Part shown: positions 20,767 to 29,975 of the stretch, one piece after another
Position numbering within the stretch: the stretch's first letter is position 1
How the letters are laid out: the number at the start of each line of letters is the position of its first letter
NCBI RefSeq assembly: GCF_003813965.1
Contig: NZ_CP033896.1
Coordinates: 1-64,000, forward strand
Direction: 5' to 3'
DNA length: 64,000 nt
Source of the DNA: Corynebacterium choanae
GTDB lineage: Bacteria; Actinomycetota; Actinomycetes; Mycobacteriales; Mycobacteriaceae
Translations under genes and position numbers: made by a program
The notes under the pieces: generated by a model
Databases searched by the model: none
What the model was told of the DNA's origin: nothing
Seen by the model: the letters and a program-made list of their open reading frames with translations, nothing else

Positions 20767-21846
20767 ATGAACATCCATCACATCAGTCACACCCGTCACA
20801 CGGGTGTTGGGTCACTGGTCGGTCTGTCGGCACGGCCAGTTCGCTGGATACTCGCCGCGCTGCTCAGCGTCGCTGTGGTCGCCGGCCTGGTCACCCCCGC
20901 CCAGGCTGCCGGCAACCGGGACTGGCTACGCCCCGGCTGTGACTGGGATGTCCACGGCCACTGGATCCAAAAATGCTGGGTGTGGTCAAACGCACACCAG
21001 CGCAACATGCCAGTGCTCGTCCTTCCTGCGAAATACGGGGGCGACGGCGGCCTGTGGCTCCTCGACGGACTCGAAGCGCCAAAAGACGACAACTATTGGG
21101 CGCGCACCCCAGCAATGGACACCTTTATTGACGACAACGTCACCTTGGTGATGCCCGGTGGTGGGGGCGGCCAATTCTATGCCGACTGGGCAATGCCCGG
21201 CCAAGCAATCTCTTCCGGGGTATCCACGGAAGGCTCCGGCCAAATCCTGCCCGTCGAAGTCCACCTCTGGGAGACGTTCCTCACCGGGGAGCTGCCCCAC
21301 TGGTTGCATCAACACTTCGGAGTCAACCCGCATCGCAACTCGATCGTGGGGATCTCCATGGGGGCGCTGCCAGCATTAACACTGGCAGCCCGCCACAAGG
21401 ATCAATTCGTGCAAACCACCGCACTGAGCGGCTTCATCGACCCGCGGGTGTTCTCTAGCTTGCTCTATGTGGTGATGGTGCAGCTGACTGCTTCCCTGTT
21501 TGGCGGCGGACAAGTGTGGGAGCTCTACGGCTCCTCCGGGTTCTCCTCCAATATGGAGAAAATGGATCCCGTCGCCTCTATTCCGGCACTCCACGGCCTT
21601 GATGTCATGATCTATGCCGGTGATGGCACCTTACCTCCCGGGGATCACTATCCCGGCCCGACCGCTGTCGTGCAGTCCATTGTGGGGGAACGCCTCATCC
21701 GTATCGCCACCGACTCCTTCGTCGATAAAGCTCGCCGGCAAGGCGTGCCACTCGAATACTATCCATCCCGCGGGTTACATACCTGGGAACCATGGGTGCG
21801 CTTCCTCGCTGAACACAAGCACCGCTACTTGGAAAAAGTTGGCTAA
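20767..21846 (+). CDS. cmt: Secreted corynomycolyltransferase (antigen 85-like)
   Basis: Mycolyltransferases move corynomycolic acids between trehalose monomycolate and trehalose or arabinogalactan in the cell envelope. The 359-residue protein has a signal peptide (VRWILAALLSVAVVAGLVTPAQA, cleavage probably after AQA) and an alpha/beta-hydrolase fold with nucleophile Ser197 in GISMGA and the late His in SRGLHTWEPW. The WEPW and GGGGGQFYADW motifs are typical of the antigen 85 and Cmt group. The ATG at 20767 follows AAGGTG; the frame is open far upstream but not plausible there. It is not in an operon with other envelope genes. Which of the several paralogues it is cannot be told from here. 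Confidence 0.93.
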   Translation: MNIHHISHTRHTGVGSLVGLSARPVRWILAALLSVAVVAGLVTPAQAAGNRDWLRPGCDWDVHGHWIQKCWVWSNAHQRNMPVLVLPAKYGGDGGLWLLDGLEAPKDDNYWARTPAMDTFIDDNVTLVMPGGGGGQFYADWAMPGQAISSGVSTEGSGQILPVEVHLWETFLTGELPHWLHQHFGVNPHRNSIVGISMGALPALTLAARHKDQFVQTTALSGFIDPRVFSSLLYVVMVQLTASLFGGGQVWELYGSSGFSSNMEKMDPVASIPALHGLDVMIYAGDGTLPPGDHYPGPTAVVQSIVGERLIRIATDSFVDKARRQGVPLEYYPSRGLHTWEPWVRFLAEHKHRYLEKVG

Positions 21847-21996
21847 CCCAACAGCAACAACCGGCACAACAGCATAAATACGGCATCTGGCCACAGTCTC
21901 TTGTCGTATGACCTGCCAGGAGTGACAAGCAACAAAAGAAACGTGTGCATCCTCCACCCGCCGGTGATCGTCGCACCAAGGCACACTTCACAACTT

Positions 21997-22051
21997 AAAA
22001 AAACATCAGCGGCTGCCGCCTCAGCATCAAGTGCTTGGCCGGCAGCCGCTG
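21997..22051 (-). terminator. Minus-strand terminator of the amino-acid ABC operon
   Basis: A 12-bp stem (CAGCGGCTGCCG with CGGCAGCCGCTG, 22007-22051) is flanked on its left by seven A residues (21997-22003), which read as a U-tract on the minus strand. It lies 46 nt past the ATPase stop. It may also end the converging mycolyltransferase transcript. Confidence 0.88.
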
Positions 22052-22096
22052 TGTTGCTATGGTGCGGTATAACCCGCAGTCAAGGGTGCTATTTGC

Positions 22097-22870
22097 CTAC
22101 AGCAGATTAGATAAAAACGCTTGGGTACGCTGCTGCTGCGGATGATCCAACACCTGCTCAGGTGGGCCTTGTTCCACCACCACACCGCCATCCATAAACA
22201 CCACCGTGTCTGCTACTTCCCGGGCGAATCCCATCTCATGGGTGACAACGAGCATCGTCATACCATCCGCGGCAAGATTCCGCATCACAGCCAACACTTC
22301 ACCCACCAGCTCTGGGTCGAGCGCGGAAGTCGGCTCGTCAAAGAGCATCAGCTTCGGTTCCATAGCGACTGCCCGGGCAATCGCCACTCGCTGCTGCTGC
22401 CCGCCAGAAAGCTGAGCAGGATAGGCATCGGCCTTGTGCGCTAAACCAACGAGATCCAACAGTTTGTGCGCATTGGCTTTCGCCGCTGCGACCGGCTGCT
22501 TCTTCACATGCACCGGGGCTTCAATAATGTTCTCCAGCACGGTGCGATGGGGGAAAAGATTAAAGTTTTGAAACACCATGCCAATATCGGCACGCTGCTT
22601 GGCAGCTTCCCGATCCGACACCTCATAGAGTGTCCCATTTTTCCGGGTATAGCCCATCAGCTCCCCGTCGACATACAGCTCGCCGCCACTGATTTTCTCA
22701 AGATGATTCACACACCGGAGAAACGTTGACTTCCCCGACCCGGAAGGGCCGATGAGGCAAGTCACTTCGCCCGGATTGACGGTTAATGTAATGCCGCGCA
22801 GCACAGTCAACTGACCGAAGCGTTTCTCAACATTACGGGCATCAATCATCGGGATAGTCGGATTGGTCAT
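22097..22870 (-). CDS. Polar amino-acid ABC transporter, ATP-binding protein
   Basis: ATPase of a polar amino-acid (PAAT family) importer. Visible are Walker [10 protein letters not shown], the Q-loop FQNFNLFPH, the signature [14 protein letters not shown], Walker [14 protein letters not shown] and the H-loop VVTHEMGF. The length of 257 residues is normal for GlnQ-like proteins. The ATG is preceded by AAGGAT. It is the last gene of the minus-strand group SBP-permease-ATPase (25.1 to 22.1 kb) and is followed by a terminator. Confidence 0.93.
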   Translation of the reverse strand: MTNPTIPMIDARNVEKRFGQLTVLRGITLTVNPGEVTCLIGPSGSGKSTFLRCVNHLEKISGGELYVDGELMGYTRKNGTLYEVSDREAAKQRADIGMVFQNFNLFPHRTVLENIIEAPVHVKKQPVAAAKANAHKLLDLVGLAHKADAYPAQLSGGQQQRVAIARAVAMEPKLMLFDEPTSALDPELVGEVLAVMRNLAADGMTMLVVTHEMGFAREVADTVVFMDGGVVVEQGPPEQVLDHPQQQRTQAFLSNLL

Positions 22871-22990
22871 CGCTAAAACATCCTTGTCGCGAAATGGGTG
22901 GTGATCAGTTGGCGCACACTAGTGGGGGGAGGACACCTTCGAAGGTGCTGCCCGCAGGTGAGCAAAGAGGCAAGTCGGCGTTGTAATGCA

Positions 22991-23911
22991 TTAGCTCGAC
23001 ACTTCCACATTGGCTGGGGGTTTCCCTTCAGCATCGGCGAGGGCAGCTAACTGCCGGGCGGTAAGCTGCCGGGTCGCCCCCCGGGAGAAATACTTCTCTA
23101 AATAGAACTGGCCCACCATGAGCACGCTCGTAATCGCCAAATACCATGTTGCCGCCACGAGCAGCAGCGGAATCGGCTCAAACAAACTATTGGCAATATC
23201 CATGCTGCGGCCAAACAATTCGCCAGTGTAAGGGATCGCCACCACCAGGGAAGTGGTCTTTAACATGCTGATGAGTTCATTGCCGGTCGGTGGAATAATA
23301 ATGCGCATAGCCTGCGGCAGGACAGTGCGGCGCATCGTCTGCCACCAGCTCATCCCCAACGCTTTCGAAGCTTCAGTCTGTCCTTCGGGGACGGCCTGAA
23401 TACCCGCGCGAACGATCTCAGCCATATAGGCTGATTCGTTTAATCCCAGCCCCAGGCCGGCAAGAATAAACGTATTCGACAACACCGACTCGAGGCTGAT
23501 CTGGGTAAACCCGAGATTAATCGATTCATAGATCGCCCCCAGCAAACCCCAAAACACCAGCTGCACATAGACCGGGGTGCCGCGGAAAATCCACAAATAA
23601 GCCCACGAAACCATGCGCAGAATCGGATTCGGCGACATCCGCAACACTGCCAGGATTGCCCCCAAAACGACACCGATCACCATGGCGATGAGCGTCAGCG
23701 CAATGGTGTGCGTGGCAGCAGCTGCGACCCGGGTATCAAACAGATATTGCCGATAGGTTTCCCAGCCATAGGCCGGGTTTTTCGCGGCAGAGATAACAAA
23801 AAGCACCACGAGGATAAGCAGCACAATCGCACCGATCCAGCGGCCCGGATGCGGTTGCTGTTTTGCCTGGATAGTGGCGGAAACACCATCGTGAGGAGGG
23901 TTGTCAGTCAT
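22991..23911 (-). CDS. Polar amino-acid ABC transporter permease
   Basis: Membrane permease of the HisM/GlnP type with about five to six transmembrane segments and the cytoplasmic EAA loop (EASKALGMSWWQTMRRTVLPQAMRIIIPP, cited by EASKALGMSWWQ). The N-terminal segment (WIGAIVLLILVVLFVISAA) is typical of this family. With the downstream ATPase and upstream binding protein it makes one importer; only one permease gene is present, so the channel is probably a homodimer. About 120 nt separate it from the ATPase gene. Confidence 0.92.
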   Translation of the reverse strand: MTDNPPHDGVSATIQAKQQPHPGRWIGAIVLLILVVLFVISAAKNPAYGWETYRQYLFDTRVAAAATHTIALTLIAMVIGVVLGAILAVLRMSPNPILRMVSWAYLWIFRGTPVYVQLVFWGLLGAIYESINLGFTQISLESVLSNTFILAGLGLGLNESAYMAEIVRAGIQAVPEGQTEASKALGMSWWQTMRRTVLPQAMRIIIPPTGNELISMLKTTSLVVAIPYTGELFGRSMDIANSLFEPIPLLLVAATWYLAITSVLMVGQFYLEKYFSRGATRQLTARQLAALADAEGKPPANVEVSS

Positions 23912-24175
23912 CGGAGAACACCAAGTCTTGTGAAACGAGTAGGAATGAAAAATACCGTGGGAATGGAAGATAAAAAACCAAGAAAGATACGGTGCAGCAG
24001 TTCATCTGCACCCAACAGCATCAGCCGTAACGCAGGAGCAATAACGACCACGTAGCAAGAAAGAACAAGGCGCATCATGCCGCAGACACCGCCCTGCTGG
24101 TGCGTGGTTGGGCACGTCCACACCTGGGAGTATGGCTATCGCAAACAGCTAGGTCAGGTTGCCTGCACATGCCCG

Positions 24176-25108
24176 CTAGCGGGGTGGCACCCCGTCGGTA
24201 GTGCCGTTAATGCGTGCTTCCGAAACCAGTCCTTCGCTGATACCCCAGGTTTGCAGGATGCGCGCATACTCCCCGGAAGCAATAAGCTCATCGAGTGCAG
24301 CAGCAAGAGCAGGGGCAAGCGGGGAATCCTTTTTCACCGGCCACCCATAGGGGGCAGCATCGAAAATTTCCCCGACAAGCTCAATTTTTCCCTCCGAGCG
24401 GGCAACCGCATAGGCGGCAACCGGCGAGTCGGCGGAAAACGCATCAGCACGACCCAAGATCAGCGCTGTGGCGGCTGCGTCGGAACTTTCATACGCAAGT
24501 TTCGTAATCGGCGGTTGCCCTGCGGCGACGCACGCTTCTGATTTGGCGGTCACATCGTCGGTGTCAGAGACTGTGGCGCGCTGCACCGCAACGGTTAACC
24601 CACACGCATGGTCCGGATCAACTGGCTGACCGGTGCGTGCCGCCCACTGAATACCGGCGGTTAAATAGTCGACAAAGTCAAAGGACTTGCGGCGTTCCTC
24701 ATTGTCGGTAAACCCGCTCGCACCAAAGGTGACCGTACCAGCGTTGACGGCAGGCAGGATCATGGCAAAGTCTTGATCCTGAACGGAAAGCTCAAGACCC
24801 ATCACCTTGGCAGCAGCCCGCGCCAAATCAATGTCGAAACCAATGATGGTGCCGGCAGAATCTTTAAACTCTGCGGGGGCAAACGGCGGATTCGTCCCAA
24901 TAGAGACCACCCCTTGTGCCCGGATATCCTCCGGCACAAGATCAACCACCCGGGCAACAGGTGCCGGATTGGGTTCTTGCCATCCGTCGGGCACCCCATG
25001 TTCCTCATTGGTGACACACCCGGTTGCTGTAGCCACCGCGACAAGCCCCGCCCCGAGCAGGGCAAACCAGTGCCGCAGCTGTCGGCCGGGGGAAAAAGAC
25101 GCTTCCAT
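24176..25108 (-). CDS. Amino-acid-binding lipoprotein of the ABC transporter
   Basis: A family 3 periplasmic-type binding protein that captures the substrate outside the membrane. A lipoprotein signal peptide ends at Cys31 (ATATGC). The mature part has the SBP_bac_3 elements IGTNPPFAPAEF, IGFDIDLARAAAKVMGLE and the late GRADAF and ILQTWGISEG. The ligand cannot be fixed from sequence alone; glutamate, glutamine, arginine or cystine are all possible. It is followed after 265 nt by the permease gene. Confidence 0.92.
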   Translation of the reverse strand: MEASFSPGRQLRHWFALLGAGLVAVATATGCVTNEEHGVPDGWQEPNPAPVARVVDLVPEDIRAQGVVSIGTNPPFAPAEFKDSAGTIIGFDIDLARAAAKVMGLELSVQDQDFAMILPAVNAGTVTFGASGFTDNEERRKSFDFVDYLTAGIQWAARTGQPVDPDHACGLTVAVQRATVSDTDDVTAKSEACVAAGQPPITKLAYESSDAAATALILGRADAFSADSPVAAYAVARSEGKIELVGEIFDAAPYGWPVKKDSPLAPALAAALDELIASGEYARILQTWGISEGLVSEARINGTTDGVPPR

Positions 25109-25262
25109 GGGGGTTAAGTTTACTAATACTTAAGTCACTTTTAAAAAACTTCATAAGGTGGGTTTCGCCGCACTGCGATTGACCCCAACCCGTGGGGAAG
25201 ACGATTCGCCCCATAAACCCGCGACACGTGGCGCTGCAACGCTGGACAATACACAAGCAGGT

Positions 25263-25322
25263 GGCCGATGACCGGCAGAGGGGCGATCGGCAGATGGGTG
25301 ATCGGCAGAGGTGGTGACCGGG
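25263..25322. repeat. Short degenerate direct repeats upstream of the binding-protein gene
   Basis: Three to four copies of a motif near GATCGGCAGA.GGGT, spaced about 15-16 nt, lie between the CDF-like gene stop and the binding-protein start. They could form a regulator-binding array or be simple slippage repeats. Confidence 0.55.
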
Positions 25323-25338
25323 TGTGTTGGCAGTCGAC

Positions 25339-26043
25339 CTAGTCGTCGTGGCAGCAATCCCCGCAAGCAGGTGCTTTCGCCCCGGCCGGATCAAGCATCA
25401 CCCGCATACCAGTGGTGGCACAACTGTCACCGGCAAAGGCTTCCCGCCCCTCACGCAAGGCTAAATAGGCGATACACAAGCCGGCAAGTGGATCAGCCCA
25501 CCACCAACCCAGCCAGGTATTCAGGAGCAGCCCCACGAGCAGTGCCACTGAGAGATACCAGCACACCATAAGCTGACGGGAATCGGCGACCACTGCTGCC
25601 GAGTTGAGACGCCTCCCGGTGGTGCGCTCAACGGCGGCGATCGTGGGCATAATCACCACACTGGCGATCGCGATGATGATCCCTAACGTGCTGGGACGTG
25701 GCTGGGTCACAATGCTGAAGAGTACCGCCAACGATATGACTGCCACATAGGCGGCAAGCAGGAAGAACGCGATCCCGATACCACGTAACGCTTGCTGCTC
25801 GTAGCGCTCCGGATCTTTGCGGCTAAATTGCCAAGCCACCACCGCCGCGGAGGCGACTTCGACGACAGAATCGAGACCGAAGCCAACCAAAGCAGTAGAA
25901 TCGGCGCGACCCCCTGCGATCAGCGAGATCACCGCCTCAGCGATGTTGTAGAGGATCGTGAACGCCACAATTAGCCGCACGCGCCGCTGGAGCGTCGTGC
26001 GCTCCTGTGCAGACAGTGCTGGAACAGCAGAACCATTCGACAT
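25339..26043 (-). CDS. Cation-efflux-like (CDF-type) membrane protein
   Basis: A 234-residue membrane protein with about five to six hydrophobic segments. The helix-2 motif GFGLDSVVEVASAAVVAW carries the aspartate and glutamate typical of cation diffusion facilitators (Asp plus Glu metal ligands). The C-terminus ends with a cysteine- and aspartate-rich metal-type tail (ACGDCCHDD). It lacks the usual C-terminal cytoplasmic CDF domain, so it belongs to the short class. No ArsR/SmtB regulator is adjacent, unlike many actinobacterial metal-efflux loci. The metal is unknown; zinc, cadmium or cobalt are guesses only. Confidence 0.75.
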   Translation of the reverse strand: MSNGSAVPALSAQERTTLQRRVRLIVAFTILYNIAEAVISLIAGGRADSTALVGFGLDSVVEVASAAVVAWQFSRKDPERYEQQALRGIGIAFFLLAAYVAVISLAVLFSIVTQPRPSTLGIIIAIASVVIMPTIAAVERTTGRRLNSAAVVADSRQLMVCWYLSVALLVGLLLNTWLGWWWADPLAGLCIAYLALREGREAFAGDSCATTGMRVMLDPAGAKAPACGDCCHDD

Positions 26044-26137
26044 GTCAGCTTCTCATCCTTATCCGCTCGTAAGTGGGACACAACTCGCACGTATTGGTGA
26101 CGTGCAGTAGTGCCGATGACAGTCCGTTTATCACCGT

Positions 26138-26197
26138 AGCTTCGTGACGGTGACTATGTAACCGAGGCTTTGTGACGGTGGCTTTGTGACTGTGACT
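26138..26197. repeat. GCTTYGTGACGGTG direct repeats upstream of the CDF-like gene
   Basis: Three copies of GCTT(C/T)GTGAC(G/T)GTG lie at about 26139, 26167 and 26181; the last two are spaced 14 nt. They sit between crtEb and the CDF-like gene, in the latter's leader. Confidence 0.6.
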
Positions 26198-26216
26198 GCG
26201 GGTAGCAAAAGAGAAG

Positions 26217-27101
26217 TTAGCGCAGCACCACAGCCAGCATGGTGATGGTAATAATCGAACCGGCAACAAAGTTGTAGTACAAGAAGAACTGCCAGCCGCC
26301 CCTGGCCCTGCTACACTGCCGATCAGTAAGACCAATAAACCGCGCCGCGTTGAGCGCATAGGGGGTGATTGCTAAAGCGACAATCTGCGACGGCCACGGG
26401 CACAACGCCACAATGACCACAGCGAGCACGTACCACACGGTCGTAACCAGCGCAGTTTTCGCCGCCCCGAGCACGGTTGCAATAGAGGCAAGCCCCGCCG
26501 CCCGGTCACTGGTCACATCTTGAATAGCACCCAAGGCGTGGGATGCCATCCCCCAAAAGAAGAAACTCACCAACGCGGCAATAAACCAGCCGCCAAGCGG
26601 CTGACCTGTCATTGTCGCGCCCACTAGCGCAGGGGTGACAAAGTGCGCCGACGAGGTAATCGAATCAAGGAAGGGAATCTCTTTAAACCGCAGCCCCTTC
26701 ATCGAATAGGCAACCACCATAAACGCACTGATCAATAGCCACACCGCGGAAGTTGCGGTACCCGCAAACAACAGCACGACAAGAAATGGCAGGGTGGTCA
26801 CCCACGAGGCGCGCAACAAAAGCCGGTGAGCCGACTTCGGGATGACCGTGCCCTCAACGCCGCCTTTGCGCGGGTTGCGGATATCCGACTCGTAGTCGAA
26901 CACATCATTGATGCCGTACATGGCGATGTTGTAGGGGATGAGGAAAAATACGGTCCCGATAACGAGTCGCCAATCAAACCCGCCGCCGCTGAGCAGATAG
27001 GCGGCGGCAAACGGAAACGCGGTATTCACCCAGCTAATTGGCCGCGATGCGCCGAGCACCAACAGCCACGGGTGGGTTACACGGGCGGAAGAAGCAACCA
27101 T
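26217..27101 (-). CDS. crtEb: Lycopene elongase/UbiA-type prenyltransferase
   Basis: A UbiA-family enzyme that in Corynebacterium adds two C5 units to lycopene and gives the C50 carotenoid flavuxanthin. The aspartate-rich motifs are NDVFDYESD (about 62-70) and the second near IQDVTSDRAAG; about eight membrane segments are visible. The start at ATG 27101 follows AAAAGGTGG; the frame is open to 27221 but that extension is unlike the family. It is the last gene of the minus-strand crt group and lies 74 nt after crtYf. Confidence 0.9.
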   Translation of the reverse strand: MVASSARVTHPWLLVLGASRPISWVNTAFPFAAAYLLSGGGFDWRLVIGTVFFLIPYNIAMYGINDVFDYESDIRNPRKGGVEGTVIPKSAHRLLLRASWVTTLPFLVVLLFAGTATSAVWLLISAFMVVAYSMKGLRFKEIPFLDSITSSAHFVTPALVGATMTGQPLGGWFIAALVSFFFWGMASHALGAIQDVTSDRAAGLASIATVLGAAKTALVTTVWYVLAVVIVALCPWPSQIVALAITPYALNAARFIGLTDRQCSRARGGWQFFLYYNFVAGSIITITMLAVVLR

Positions 27102-27175
27102 GAAGGCCACCACCTTTTCGGATTGTGCTGTGAGAACAAAGGGCAGACAAACAACGTCGCAGTGACGAGCCCACC

Positions 27176-27502
27176 CTACAGTTTGCGGGTCGGTGTAGCC
27201 GGACGACCAGTGTGCGGCCACAATGCGGGAACCACCAGGGCAACAGCAATCGAATAGGTGAGATCCTCAATCGGCATGAAGCCGATTGTGAGCCCACTAT
27301 TGTTCGCTGGATGGTATCCGACCAGACCAGAGGCGATCATGAGATTGTCAAAGATCGTGGTCAGTACCACCAAAATGAGCATCACCAGGCCAGTGACCTG
27401 GCGATATCGGCGCCGCTGTAGGGGCACAAGGCGCCGGTAGCCGATAAGCCACACCGCTGCCGCAACGAGCAGGAAAGGCACACTAATGAGTAAATAGGTC
27501 AT
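27176..27502 (-). CDS. crtYf: Carotenoid cyclase subunit (CrtYf-like)
   Basis: One half of the heterodimeric C50 carotenoid epsilon-cyclase, which with CrtYe converts flavuxanthin to decaprenoxanthin. The 108-residue membrane protein shows the lycopene-cyclase-domain motifs FDNLMIASGLVGYH and MPIEDLTYSI. Its ATG overlaps the crtYe stop codon by 4 nt (translational coupling). The Ye/Yf distinction is by position (Ye first, Yf second, then Eb, as in C. glutamicum), not by activity. Confidence 0.88.
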   Translation of the reverse strand: MTYLLISVPFLLVAAAVWLIGYRRLVPLQRRRYRQVTGLVMLILVVLTTIFDNLMIASGLVGYHPANNSGLTIGFMPIEDLTYSIAVALVVPALWPHTGRPATPTRKL

Positions 27503-27873
27503 TGCACTACCCGTCCTGGCTGGGCGGAATCACTCCTGGTAGCAGGCGGATTGAGTTCATCCCAGGGAGTCACTAGCAGCCGCATCAGCCCGGTGAGGTT
27601 CAGCGTTAAATACGTGAGGAAGATCAAAAAGATCGGTTCCTCAAGGGGCATCTCGGGGAAGAGTTCAATGCCAGTCATATACGGCGAATCCCCGCGGAAG
27701 AACACCCCGGTGGCAATACCGGCAGCATCCCACAGCAGAAAACCTATGAGCATGCCACCGATGATTGCGGCTGCCCGTTTGGGGTGTTGAAAGAAGGTGA
27801 GCTTCCACCGGAAATCACACAGTCCCATTGCGAACAGCGAACCAACGAGCATCGCTAAATACCACAAGTGCAT
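27499..27873 (-). CDS. crtYe: Carotenoid cyclase subunit (CrtYe-like)
   Basis: The other half of the heterodimeric C50 cyclase. The 124-residue protein has three hydrophobic segments and the typical FPEMPLEEPIFLIFLTYLTLN (cited by EMPLEEPIFLI) motif of the lycopene-cyclase domain family. ATG 27873 follows AAAGGAG with 6-7 nt spacing; the frame is open to 27921 without a better site. The last four bases overlap crtYf. Confidence 0.88.
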   Translation of the reverse strand: MHLWYLAMLVGSLFAMGLCDFRWKLTFFQHPKRAAAIIGGMLIGFLLWDAAGIATGVFFRGDSPYMTGIELFPEMPLEEPIFLIFLTYLTLNLTGLMRLLVTPWDELNPPATRSDSAQPGRVVQ

Positions 27874-28005
27874 ACGGTGGCTCCTTTCCGCTGAATGTGG
27901 CGCATCGACATGCAACGACACCCTACCCTCTCTTGAGCAACAGCAGGGTATCTGGTGCAGCTAGCTGCATTCCAATGCACCTTGCCTGTCCGCGGCGGCA
28001 GGGCG

Positions 28006-29706
28006 TTAGCGCAGCGGGCGCAGTGGTTCTTCTAACCGATCCGGGGTACGATCCCCGCGCAGCCGCTTCACCACATTTTCCGCAGAGATCAAACACATTG
28101 GAATACCCACCCCGGGAGCAGTCGTCGCACCCGCATAATACAAGTCATCGACCAGCGCCGATTGGTTCGTACCACGGAAAAACGCCGACTGGAACAGCGT
28201 GTGTGCAGGTCCAATCGACCCGCCGCGGAACGCGTGATATCGCTCGGCAAAGTCCGCAGGTCCTGCCGTATAGCGGGCAACAATACGATCCTGCAGATCG
28301 TCGATCCCACACCAGGTAGCAATCTGCTCAATTGCTGCATCAGCAATCGATTCCACCAGCGGCGACGGCTGATCAGAAAACGCCGAACCGCGGCCAAGAT
28401 TCGGATCAGCTGGCACCGGGATAAGCACAAACAGATTCTCATGCCCAGCGGGAGCCACATCCGGATCCGACTTTGATGGACAGGAAATATAGATCGACTC
28501 GCTGCGTGGCAGCTTCCCGCCAGTCACCCGGTCATACACCACTTGAAAATCGTTATCCCAATCCCGGCTAAACAGCAACGTATGATGTGCCAGCTCCGGC
28601 AACTCACCCTTCACCCCGAGATACACCAGCACCGTTGAAGGACCTGGATCACGCTTGCCCCAAGTCCGCTCCGGATAGGTGCGTAAATCGCTAGGTAACA
28701 GTGCCGTTTCCGTGTGGTGTAAATCAGCACAAGAAACCACCGCGTCGGCGGTGATCGTCGTAACGGAACCATCCGGATTCCGTACCGTCACCCCGGTTGC
28801 TTTCGCAACTGGTCGCCGCAGATTTGCTTGCGGTCCTGGCAGGGCAGAGAGCACATTAGCGAGTTTTTGCACCGGTGCAGGGGTCGGTGCTGCTGTCGAT
28901 TCGGTAGTAATCGCTAACACTTCCGTGTTGAGGAGAAACTCCGCCCCGCAATCCTGTGCCAGACGTTCCATCGACTCCATCACCGCAGTGAACCCACCCA
29001 CCGGATAACGCACACCTTGGGTCAAATCAGCATGGCTCATCAGGTGATACAAGCTGGGAGCCTTCGACGGTTCGCTGGAAAGGAACACTGCCGGATAGGT
29101 GAGAATCTGCTGCAGTCGCACATCGGAGACAAACCGCTTCGCAAATGACTCCATCGACTCGGTGAGCAGCCGATAAAGTATTGGCGACTTCCGCACCACT
29201 TCGCTGGTCACAATCTCCCGCAGCGAGGTAAACGTGGTGTAGAGAAAACGCCGCACCGCAATGTCGTAGGCGTCAGCCGCCGAGGTGAGATATTCGTCAA
29301 GTTTTTGCCCGGCACCTGGTTCGATGGACTCGAACAACTCCACGGCAGCCTGTCGGCCGTGCGGCACATCAACCTTTGCGGCACCTTCCGGATACAGGCG
29401 ATATGCCGGATCAAGCATTTTCAAATGCAACTGCTCATCGGTAGAGGTGCCCATCATGGCATAAAAATGATCGAACGCATCCGGCATGAGATACCAGGAA
29501 GGACCTGCATCCCAGCGGAACCCTTCCGCATCGTCTTTCGTCATGGAAAAAGCTCGGCCGCCCACCTTCTCAATTCGGTCAACAACGGTGACCTTGATGC
29601 CACTTTTTGCCAGCAGACAAGCCGTGGCCAGCCCAGCAGCACCAGCACCAATGACCACCACGGAAGAAGGAAGCGAAGCAGAGAAACGATTCGGCGTGCG
29701 CGCCAT
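28006..29706 (-). CDS. crtI: Phytoene desaturase
   Basis: CrtI desaturates phytoene to lycopene with FAD. The Rossmann motif VVVIGAGAAGLATACLLAKSG begins at about residue 15 (cited by GAGAAGLA), followed by VGGRAFS and the family WDAGPSWYLMPDAFDHFY. The C-terminal FAD-binding segment is YYAGATTAPGVGIPMCLISAE (cited by GATTAPGVGIPM). An extra stretch of about 30 Pro/Ala/Thr-rich residues (about 270-300) is inserted before VTGVTVRN-like sequence and is not usual in CrtI. ATG 29706 follows GGTGAGG. No crtB (phytoene synthase) or crtE is found next to it in this window. Confidence 0.92.
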   Translation of the reverse strand: MARTPNRFSASLPSSVVVIGAGAAGLATACLLAKSGIKVTVVDRIEKVGGRAFSMTKDDAEGFRWDAGPSWYLMPDAFDHFYAMMGTSTDEQLHLKMLDPAYRLYPEGAAKVDVPHGRQAAVELFESIEPGAGQKLDEYLTSAADAYDIAVRRFLYTTFTSLREIVTSEVVRKSPILYRLLTESMESFAKRFVSDVRLQQILTYPAVFLSSEPSKAPSLYHLMSHADLTQGVRYPVGGFTAVMESMERLAQDCGAEFLLNTEVLAITTESTAAPTPAPVQKLANVLSALPGPQANLRRPVAKATGVTVRNPDGSVTTITADAVVSCADLHHTETALLPSDLRTYPERTWGKRDPGPSTVLVYLGVKGELPELAHHTLLFSRDWDNDFQVVYDRVTGGKLPRSESIYISCPSKSDPDVAPAGHENLFVLIPVPADPNLGRGSAFSDQPSPLVESIADAAIEQIATWCGIDDLQDRIVARYTAGPADFAERYHAFRGGSIGPAHTLFQSAFFRGTNQSALVDDLYYAGATTAPGVGIPMCLISAENVVKRLRGDRTPDRLEEPLRPLR

Positions 29707-29975
29707 AGTGGAAAACCTCACCTAGAACTATGCAAAAAAGAAACGAACGAAACAGAACGAAGAATCATGCAAACACTGCTGGGGAGTATATGGTTCGCTG
29801 TGCAATACCCCGCGGCGATCGGCGCCAATAGCGGTAGCGGCGATCGTCAGCACTGCCCCTGAGGGTACACATCAGTTCGCCGTAGACCGCGGCACGCACA
29901 CCAACAGCACCTGGGAATCTGCGCTATAAGCAGGATATTTATACAGACAGCCCGGTCACAGATGTGGGCAATCTC

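Noticed and set aside
24146..24170. DtxR-like match near the amino-acid binding-protein gene
   Set aside because: It lies at the 3' end of the gene rather than before a start, and the match is poor.
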